Shown: in pieces, positions 22,511-32,700 of the stretch
How the letters are laid out: every line of letters starts with the position of its first letter
Numbering within the stretch: the first letter of the stretch is position 1
Assembly: GCA_964017185.1 (NCBI GenBank)
Contig: OZ024876.1
Location: 31,149,778-31,213,777 of the forward strand
DNA: 64,000 nt
From: Rugalucina vietnamica
Taxonomy: Eukaryota; Mollusca; Bivalvia; Lucinida; Lucinidae
Direction of reading: 5' to 3'
The notes under the pieces: model-generated
Databases searched by the model: none
The model's input: only the letters and a program-made list of their open reading frames with translations
Told to the model about the DNA's origin: nothing
Made by a program: the position numbers and the translations under genes

Positions 22511-24735
22511 GTCTAAAGCCTAAGTTACATTTGCCCCGATCATCGTGCGATTTTGATTTTTCGGTCTGCGATTTTTCCTACGATTTTTTAGACATCGTAG
22601 GTGATCGTGGGCTACGACGTACGTGTTTTCAAGTCATACGGGCATCGTACGATTTCTTGATCTGCCTTTTGTCGACGTTCTGATACAAAAACGCACTTGC
22701 GATCGTACGGTAGTCGTAGGTCTATGCAGATTCTAAGTGGATATCGTACGGATCCCGTGCGATGTCCGTACGGAGTCCCTATACGTTCTGATACAAAACG
22801 CAAGGAGGCCGTACGGTAGTCGTAGGGTCTCCGCAGACTTTAAGCGGAAATCGTACGGAGTCCCTTGGACTTTTGACCGATACCTCGGTTACATTTGGCC
22901 TACGATTTGCTTGCGATGATCGTACGATGCCAATGTTTGCATGTTCGTGCGGTCTCCGCAGGGTGACCTTTCGATGTCCCTACGATTCTACGACTTCCTA
23001 CGATCTCCATAGCCTCTACGATTTTGTAATAGTCTGCACTATTACAAATTTTTTAAAATCGTAAGACCTTAGCCTGTAGAAACGTCGTAGGGCATCATAC
23101 GGGCGCCGTACGGAGACCCTGCGATGATCGAGCGGTCACCGCACGATTTTTGTATGATAATTTGGGGACAATAATCGTACAGCGATCGTAGGAAGGCCGC
23201 AAGGGGTCATGCATAGTAGGTTACATTTGCCCTGATCATTTTACGATTTTTGGTGTGCGATTTTCCCTACGATTTTTTTAGACATCGAAGGTGACCATGG
23301 GCTACGACGTAGGTGTTACAATACATATGGGCATCGTAAGATTTCTTGTTCTGGCTTTCTTCCATGTTTTGAGTCAGAACTTTTGAGATCTTAGGGAAAT
23401 CGTAGGGCCTCCGCACACTCTGGAAATCGTACGGAGCTCGTGCGATGTCCGCGAGGAGTCCTTACGATTTCTGACTGAGCCCTTGCGGTCTCCCGACGAT
23501 AGCTGTATGGTGTTAGGTGTTCGTCCACCTTCCGTGTATTACCAGACGTCTACAAATGGCTCCCCCGAAAGGAAAAGGCAAGCGGAAACACCACAGAATT
23601 ATACAGATGACGAAGATGAACCGGGGGAGAAGCAAGCCGCATTGAACGATATGATTATGCAGTTCTTCTAAGGCAGGCCGTACTTCTATGATATTTCAAA
23701 CGAACAATAGAACAACAAGAAATTGAAAGACTCAGAACTGCAGCAGTTTGCCGACACTATCGACATGAAACGTATGTATTGTGACACGTGTCCTCTTTAA
23801 ACATTGAAAGAAAAACTTAATTAATTATGATCGTATTCTGGTGTAGGTCTGCTTATAAGCCCGCTTTTCATTTTTTATTGAAAATAGCTGCATGTATATA
23901 CTGTCACTGGGCATTAGTATTCACAACTTTAGCTACAGCGACCGGACCGGTGTAAGTTCATGTTTACAAGAAACAAATATCCACCCTGTGGCGAATAATT
24001 AATATGTCAAGTGGCTGTATGGTTCAGATTGTAGAATCATGCGCATGTTCATGGGTGTGTGCGGGGGGGGGGGGGGGGAGGGGGCATTTAGCTGGTTGTT
24101 AGGCAGTCTACCGTACTGAACTGACGAGTCCCTTTTTTGCTTCCCCAAGAAAGGTTACTTAACCAAATCTCGTCGGGCCATCGGGCACTGACCGATAAAT
24201 CCCGCCCTGGTCCGACGTGAATAATTTCTGAACGCAAGACACTGTGAACGACGTCATTTTTGTTCGAAACGTAACGTCCAGAAACTGACCGTTTCGGTTC
24301 ATTTTTGTCCATTCGTTTTTATTTTGACTGGTTATCATCGTGATCTATCCGTATGATGACCGCACGATACCCGTACGATTTTAACAACCTTGCGATATAG
24401 CCGTACGGATGCCGTACGACCACCCTAAAGGTCTACGATTATCTTACGATTTTAGTCCCCAACTTATCATAAAAACCATGCGGTTACCCCACGATCATCG
24501 CAGGGTTTCCGTAAGGCGCCCGTACGATGCTACGTACGACGTGTCTACGGGCTACGGTCTTACGATTTTTAAAATTTGTCAAGTGCAGACTACTACAAAA
24601 TCGTAGAGGCTACGGAGATCGTAGGAAGCCGTAGAATCGTAGGGGCATCGTAGGGTCACCCTGCGGAGACCGCACAAAAATGCAAAAAATGGCATCGTAC
24701 GATCATCGCAAGCTAATCGTAGGCCAAATGTAACC
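22511..24735. mobile_element. CGTACG-rich foldback element
   Basis: Long inverted arms lie at 22885-23215 and 24395-24735. The outer ends are GGTTACATTTGGCCTACG and its inverse. Both arms are dense in TCGTACG, CTACGAT and ATCGTAGG. A second block (22525-22884) is repeated directly at 23217-23495 (TTACATTTGCCC start, GACATCG-AGGTGA, GGGCATCGTA), so one copy seems to have inserted in or beside another. AAATGTAT flanks the whole at 22503-22510 and 24736-24743. The middle (23496-24394) has a short frame starting MAPPKGKGKRK at 23556 that shifts frame before QNYTDDEDEPGEKQAALNDM; it may be a decayed element protein. Confidence 0.8.
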
Positions 24736-24839
24736 AAATGTATACGGGTACAATTTGATATTACAATTTTTGATTAAGTCTTGAAATAGACACGGGCTTA
24801 TTTGTAATCTACCCAAAATCTATATACTTACGCATATAA

Positions 24840-25077
24840 GCCGGTGCGTGAGAAAACCAACAATTTGGGTTCTGACCAGGTCCGACACAAACCAGCCTGT
24901 ACAGTCACAGAAGCAGGCTAGAAGCTTGAAATTTCGGATTTAAGAAGAAGAGGGATTGTACTATCTATGTAGCGAAAACAAAGGCGCTGATCAGCTTCGC
25001 AGTTACTGCGAAGCTGATCTGCGCCTTTGTTTTCGCATATGCAGAATGTTTGTTTTCCCATGCGGCGGCTCATATAA
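24840..25077 (+). mobile_element. MITE-B copy, full length
   Basis: It begins GCCGGTGCGTGAGAAAACC, continues TCTGACCAGGTCCGACAC, TGTACAGTCACAGAAGC and the long central palindrome (GATCAGCTTCGCAG-TTA-CTGCGAAGCTGATC), and ends GTTTTCCCATGCGGCGGCTC. It lies about 240 bp upstream of the gene 1 start codon. Confidence 0.92.
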
Positions 25078-25318
25078 AGGCCTTTGACTTGTTGTCCTCA
25101 TTGTTTGCGTTGGTTCTTTAAAAGATTACTGAAGCGATGAGGTCGAAAGAATGGTTTTAATTCAGTGTGCCTTTTAAAAAATACAAATCGATCTCACTAA
25201 TTTAAAAGAAAATGGCAGCGACCTGCGCTAATTTTAACCATTTTCTTTGATTATGTTACGTATTTATTACATGACTGGTAACAGTTGTTAAAGCAATATT
25301 CTATGTTAAGCGACAGAA

Positions 25319-25394
25319 ATGAAACCCAAAGGATTCTTTCCGTGCTGTTTTATAAAATACAGTTTTGGAGTTCTAGTCATATTGCATTTGAAAG
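25319..25394 (+). CDS. Gene 1 exon 1 (signal-peptide exon)
   Basis: ATG at 25319, 25 codons plus one base, donor AAAG|GTAACC. It encodes a short Lys-containing start and a hydrophobic core FGVLVILHL. The start was chosen because the exon ends phase 1, exactly what exon 2 (beginning TT) needs, and the product then opens like a signal peptide. No TATA box is evident upstream. Confidence 0.75.
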
Positions 25395-25763
25395 GTAACC
25401 GTCTCTAAATGTAAATCACATGTAAACTTATCATTGTCGATTGTCGATTGATTGTCCACATTCGCTAAGAACTTTCGAAAACAATTCCTGTTGGATGTTC
25501 CTTTCTTACCTTCTGGAAAACATGTCCATGAAAAGTATAACCCCTTATACCATAGATTGTGGGTACTCGGCGAGGCGATTCTAACATGTAACCACAGTCA
25601 ATGTTTTAAGCAAACATGTTAAATTTATCAAAATGTTTCCGATGAAATTTTTGATTTTTACAGCTGAAAAAAATCTCTGTATATTGTATGGGCAAGTTTT
25701 CGTAATGCCTCAAATTTTGGTATTCAAAGAAGCACACATGTAGTTTCCACACTCAGGAATAAT

Positions 25764-25830
<67 letters not shown>

Positions 25831-28800
25831 CAATAAAATTCAAGTTTTACAGATGATTTAAAGATGCATTTTTTACCATGGACAGGTAAATACCGGTAAC
25901 ATAAATGTAATCAGTACTGACGCAGTCGAGCACACAAAAACTTTGTAGTGAATACATCGCACTGGTCAGTAAACCCCAAAACGCGGATGCTTTGATTTTA
26001 TTTGTTTACAACCGTTTCCATAGAACTTTTCAAGATCTATACTTTCTATTTCAGTTGATCCCGTGACCTGTGCTCAAGTTTGTGAATTCGCTGGTGGGAA
26101 GACAGAGACCTGTGACTACGGTTGTTGTACCAACGAGTGCTGCCCGTACTCGTAAGTTGTGCATACATACGCAATACGAAAACACGCCCATGCAATATAC
26201 GGAGAGTTTTTCAGCTAAGAAAATATTGAAAATTTAACCAGAAAAAAAAGGTGATATTTTTAATATTTTTTGTTCAAAACATAGGTTTTGGGTACACGTT
26301 AGAACCGCCTCGGCCTCGCCGAGGCGGTTCTAACGAGTACCCACAACCTATGTTTTGGACAGAAAATAAGAAAAATAGGTATACCCCTGCATACCCCAGT
26401 TTTACTATATAAAAGTGGGTTTAAGTGGGTATTCATTGCACGGACATGTTTTCATGATGGTGCATGTAATGTCACTGTAACTATGCGCGGTAGCTCGGAC
26501 GGTAGCATACCCATTGAATGTACAGTTTCTAACTCAGAAGCGTATCGTTGCTTTATCTGTTTATAGCATCGGAAGTACACGGGAAGTCTGCTATGTTGTA
26601 GGCTTTACTTTTACTTTAAAATTGTTGACTGAGACGTTTTAAAAACCATTACTCAGAAGAAATTTATTTTTCTTGTGTTAGGTATTAACAAAAGCCTGTT
26701 CATCTACTTTTGGTATTAATTAAGTGTAGCAGCTCTAGGGATACCCGTTCAAACGAATGATTCCCAACCGGTGTGGTGATAAGATACCACACTGCTGATA
26801 ATCAGTGTCTTTGAATAAGTTTGCCTGACACTGCGAATAATACATGAAGGTCTTTTATTAATAGTAATTCGTATTTTTCAAAACTTCCCACCATGTGTGT
26901 CTAAAGCCGTGTTCATGTGCAGTATTTGCACCCGGGTGTATTTTTGCACCCGGGTGTATTTTTGCCGCTGACTCGGGGTGCAAATTTGCACCTCCATGTG
27001 TAGCGTTCATATGCAGCGAAATCATGTCCATGTTTACCTGGATTTGACATTAAACATTGATTTAAAATGCTCTTAATTAGCAGGGGTCATTTGCTATAGA
27101 TAATTAAAAAAGAATAAATAAAATTATTGAAAATTAAACGAAATAGAAATAAAATTAAAAATAAACTCAGTGCAGTGTAATGTTTATAATAGAAGCACTA
27201 GAATGGTGAAGAAGAGAGTAATTCTTGACACTTGCATCAACATGACGTGGTTAATATAAAAGCGGGGTTAAAATATGGTGTATCGTACAAGTGGTGGAGG
27301 AATATATATATTTCTCGTCTTCACTTCGTTACGAGGAAGCGCCATAAAGACATGATTATAACACTAAATTCATTCACAGTTTTAAATATACTATAAGACT
27401 TAAGTTTAGCAATATTTCTATCCATCATTATTTTTAAAATTAAAAATTTGAAAACTGTCGATACGCTTTTAAAATGTCAAGTGATGGTCAAATTCATGTA
27501 TCGAGACGAGTTTGTGTGTTTCTCTTACGTTCACCAGTTGCTACGTTACGTTTAAAAATTGTGCAAATCACGTGCCCAGCATTCCACATGCATCACATGT
27601 TATCAATTTTTGCCTTGTTTGATTGGTTAAAGTGTCATAAAGAATAGACAAGAATGACATTTGAAAAATTCCGTCAGGGGACGCCGTTATGGCCTGACGT
27701 TAAACCAACGGAACACGCAGATAAATATGCTCGGTGCAGACATGAAGAATAAGAAAGACAATTGAATCCGCTAAGCTTGCGAGAGTAGGATAAATCTTCT
27801 AGAACCCTGTTCCATCAGCTGACAGCATCAAAAAAACCGACATATCATGACTCCAGACAACGTAAGGCTACCATGATATAGGGCAATGGCACTTTGACGT
27901 CATAATGACGTAATCGATTTCTAGGCAACCTACGAATTCCATGCTTGATAATTAATGGCATGGAAAGATGGATTTGTATCGAAACAGCTGACTGGAAACA
28001 ATTCGCGTGGTGTGAACACCGTGAATATCGCCGATAGGTGTCCGTACCTATAAACGTTAAACGTAAACGTGCAAGCCTAAACATGAACACATCAAACCAT
28101 CTAGGCCTACTAAGCGAACGTTTTCTCGTACAAAAAGCGAAGTCGCACGTCATTTCAGCAAATTAACACTTATGGGATCATTTCGGGAGAAAGGCAACGG
28201 AACAATACGACGTCAGTTACGTCATACACCGGGGCCGTTACCTGATTTCAGAATTTAACCAAATCTCTATGATCATGGTACAGTACTCTTTTTGAGCACA
28301 AGAAGGTGTTAAATGAATGTTTTGGGAATAAACCTTTATTTTTTTTCAGATGCCGAGAAACAATGTGAATTTTGAGGTGACACCCTTCTAAACTTTAGCG
28401 CAACGTTATTGCATCAGGAAAAGATGTTTCCGGCTAAAAGTGTTCATTGTTGTTCCTGTAGGTTTAAATATTGATGGGTTAAAGAGTTTCTTTCCGTTCA
28501 TCTTCATATCAATTTACAATTTGAAAATTAATTTAAAATTGCTAAACTTAAGTCTCATAGTATATATATCTGCAACATCCCAACATCGATTTGCTTTGGA
28601 TTGGTTACGGCTTAACATTCCAGTCAACATTTATTCAGGGTGTTAACCAGTACTATAGAGAACTGAATGTGTCTTGCTCAAAGACGTAGGTATCGAACCC
28701 AGGACCAGTCGCTCCGGAGTCCCGTACTCTACCCCTAGTTCACTCGTTCTCTACCCTTAGGTCTCATAACAGTGGCCGGGTGGGAATAGATGGACTGCCT

Positions 28801-29714
28801 AAAGAAATAGGCAGGCTGTTTGTGCCTCTAGGCAAAGCTGTCCATCGATTACTGGTGAACCGCTAAGCTCTGACTAAGCCTGCCCAGGGAAAATGATTCA
28901 AGTCAAAACATCTATACATGACATTAGTCTTATTCGCTTAGTTGGGTGGTTATATTTGAAGCAGTTTCTGGATGTCATGACGTCCTTATTTTGGGTACAA
29001 GTCCCATAAAATGAAGGCAACGTCCCGACATGACCTTAGAAGTTCACGGAAACGCTAAATCACAACTAAACTCAAAAAACTCTTTTAACATTAAAACTAT
29101 AAATTTTAGTAACAATACCTGAAATACCGCGTTTAAAGCCCTCAACTGGCTACAGGGTCATATTGCCTGGTGCTATGCGTAGACAATACTTATCCCAGCC
29201 ATCTGACTGGGAGTAGCCCCTATGTGTATCGGTTGCTCGGTCACTTTAAAACATATTAATTCAGTCAGATTGGGCGTGGTGTAAGGTGGGTGAAAGAAGG
29301 CCGATATGGAATTCAGTTTCATGGATCGTGATTACTATCCTGATATGCACCAGACTTTTAGTATGATCGTTGATTTGTAAGTCTGATTTTATAGATCTTT
29401 ATTAGACATTGCCAGTTATAAAACTTCCATACAAAATGCATATAGCGATAAGCATTTTGCGTTCATATGCACAAAATACAGCCGGGTGCAAAAATACACC
29501 CGGGTGCAAGTTCAATTTGCTCCACCTCGAAAGTAGGGGCAAATTTGCATCCGGGTGTATTTTTGCACCCGGGTGTATTTTCTTAAAACGCCGTTCACAT
29601 GGCATAAAATACACCAGGGGTGCAAATTTGCACCCGGGGTGCAAAAATACACCCGGGTGCAAATGGTGCACATGAACACGGCTTAAGCAGCCAAAGCTCG
29701 GAAACAATTGAAGT

Positions 29715-29746
<32 letters not shown>

Positions 29747-32700
29747 CTTTTTTTTTTTGTTTTTTTTTTTTTTTTGTTTGTTTCATGAGGAAATATTTCC
29801 GTGAAATATAATCCCTTAAACACTACTACTGGGGTGTACAAGGGTATATCTATATTCTTATTTTTATTCCAAAACATAGATTGTTGGTACTAGTTCCGTA
29901 GTCTACCGCTTCCGTGAGGCGGTTCTAACGTGTACCCACAATCAATGTTTTGAGCATAAATAAAAAAAAAAAAAAAAGAAAAAAAAAAAAAATCATTTTT
30001 TTTTTTCAACTGAAAATTTTCTGTTTTTACAGCAAAGGAAAATCTGTATATTACATGATCATGTTTTTGTAATGTCCTCTTTTTCTTGACAGCGTGTCGA
30101 CGAGTGTGCTGATTGTAGCAGGTATAGTCGGAGGGTTGATCGTGGTAGCCCTGGTGGTTGCTATTGTTATATGCCTCGTCAAGACATACAGGGACAAGAG
30201 GGCTGCCCGGGTCCGTCAGCTCAGGCCTGGACATAACCACGTTGAAGGTATTTTACGTATTCATAATAGAAATGTGGTGGAAACTACATCAACCATCGAC
30301 GTTCATCACTGATAATATGTATACAACTTGGTCCAAGTCCTAAGACACTAAGTAACATGAATAACAATAAAATCGAGATCCTTAAGAACAGTGAGCATAT
30401 TAATGAAAAAAAGAGAGATGGACCATACCGCGGACTCGGAGACTTAAGCCTCTCCAGTGACCCTTTAGATTTGGCAAAATGGAGCCAAAGAAATACTGTT
30501 ATTTTGCAACTTTCAAGTGCAATTTTGCAACCCCACCGTGGTTCAGCTGGTGTTTTTCTTTTGCTCCGGGTTTCAGTAAGTTATTCGGCGCCCACGGATC
30601 TCCCTCGTCGGGCAGCTTACTGAATCTGTTGAGTCCTTGTTTTTGATTCATCAAGGTGATTAACATGATTTATTCGTTTGTCCTTGATGATTCATTGTCT
30701 AGTTAGAGATTCACCAAGAGGACCGAACAATTAACTTAATGTTGTGAACCACTGCAGAAGATGAGCATGAGGTCAGGCGCCTGTAAAACCGGTTTAAGCC
30801 CCCCCCCCCCCCCCTGTAATTTTATATTACTGATCGTTCCAAGGCGATACTTCTGTTGTGGTTCTAATTGTTTTGTGTTTTGGAGTCGAGTTTTTGTGCT
30901 GTTTGAGTCTTATGTACGTATTCATAGTTTTAGTTCAGTTCGGGTAACTGAGTGGCCGCCTATTGGAGAATAGCTGCTCACTCGGCTTACGATATGTTTT
31001 CTCGGTATAAGTACCTAAGTGTCATTTTAGTTTTTTCCCAACCCTCGAGCAAAGTTTATGGAGTGGGGAGTTCTTTCTGATTGCGCCATTTCCTGTTCAT
31101 TGCCTACTTGTACCTTTTCCACGGGTGGTAATCAGGGGAACTAGCATCAAAAAGAGTCAACGAGATTTTGTTCCCTCGACACATCCGGGAACGCACGAGC
31201 TAGTCCTCTCGACGGAAAATCAGTAAACAAAGGTATGTCTCGAAGCATTTTATCAATATTTATTTCTTTATAAGCTGTCTGCTGCAAAATCCGGCAATGG
31301 TAGTCTGTGTAGATATGATTTAGCTCCACTCGCTGATACGATTGGTCCTTGGAATATGCACGGTGCGAATATGATTGTAAAAGAGCGTTGAAGACACGAA
31401 ATAAAAATATGTCAACACGAAGATTTGGGACCACTATTTTTTCATTTTTCGTCAAATATATATCCTTCCAATCGCATGAAACATCATCCCTGATAAAACT
31501 AAGCCCCTGAAACCATATAAAAGCAAAATAATCCGGTGGAAACATTGTTTTGGGAGGACATTGACTAAATTACCGTCCGAGCTAGTCCTCTCGACATGGA
31601 GCTAGGTGCCTCGTCAAGGAGATAGCACCCTCGTTGAGGTTTTAATGTTGGAATTAGACGGAATCCTCGCGTCGGTCATCCGTGCGTGGTGCCTCTGTGC
31701 AAATGTTTTTACGAGCCACCGAAGTGTAACGGGGTGCAGCTTAGCCAGCTGATCTCTGTTTGACTCTACTCATTCGATTTCTTTAAATTATGCTCCCCTC
31801 TTCCCGTTGATGCATTTTGTTGACGCCCAAACCGGCGATCGATAGATCAGCTGGCTAACCTGCACTCCACAACACTTCGGTACCTCGTTAACTCATAGAA
31901 AGGAGGTATCACGGAACACCGACCGAACATTTCGTCTAGTATTCCTTGTACACAAACCTTTTATATGAGGGTGTCAATGAGGTACCTCTGAAATCGCTAA
32001 TCAGTAAAATTTTGGCCCAAAAATTGCTAATCAGTAAAAGTTTGGCCCAAAAATCGCTAATCAGTAAAATATGTTGGCCCAAAAATCGCTAATCAGTAAA
32101 TTTTTTGCCAAAAAAATCGCTAATCGGTAAAATAAATGGCCAAAAATCGCTAATCAGTTTTTATCTTTTTTTTACCGCATTTGAAAAACCACATGAAAAT
32201 AGCGAGTTGAATTTTTTTTATTATAAAATACACATAACTCGTCAAAAACAGAAGTGAGTATAGCTTTGGAGACTTCAAATTTCATCCTTAGATATTCTTC
32301 ACAGAAGAATGGTAACAGAGCGCCTTCGATTCAAAATTGACACGGAAACGATAGTGTAGGGTCTTTATTAGCGCCAAAATCGCAAAAGCCGCTATTTTGA
32401 TAAAAACTAGACTTTTATGAAGAATGCGTGGCAAGTTCGATTAATTCCACTATTTCCAATTAAAACAGCACATCGTGCACATTAACTGCAAAAATGGCAA
32501 AGGAAAATCGTAAAACATATAAAATACAGCAATTTTATGAATTGCACCGGTAAACGATATACACCGGTAAACGGGTGAGTCACCATATGAAGCAAAAAAC
32601 AATACGAATTTTCAACTGAAATTTTCATTTAAACTTATGACAAATCGCTGTATTTTGTATAGGTGTGTTTTCTAATGTTGTTTTCTTTCGTATGTTTTTA

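Larger units (their letters stand above)
26905..29683. mobile_element. 2.8-kb TIR element with TAA target site (Harbinger-like)
   Basis: Ends AGCCGTGTTCATGTGCA and, inverted, TGCACATGAACACGGCT, each flanked by TAA (26902-26904, 29684-29686). Subterminal regions carry repeated GCACCCGGGTGTATTTT and its inverse, four or more times per side. A 3-bp TAA duplication fits PIF/Harbinger (TWA preference), but no DDE transposase is readable. A 102-codon minus frame at 27845-28153 is unrecognised. The element sits in gene 1 intron 2 and contains a SINE. Confidence 0.8.

Noticed and set aside
23483-23671. 62-codon frame with an acidic end (DDEDEPGEKQ)
   Set aside because: Begins in the foldback repeat block and is joined to a different frame starting at 23556; at most a decayed element protein, not a gene.
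29595-29877. Lys-rich and Phe-rich frames on both strands
   Set aside because: Produced by the 59-base poly-T tract and the neighbouring A-run in MITE-A.
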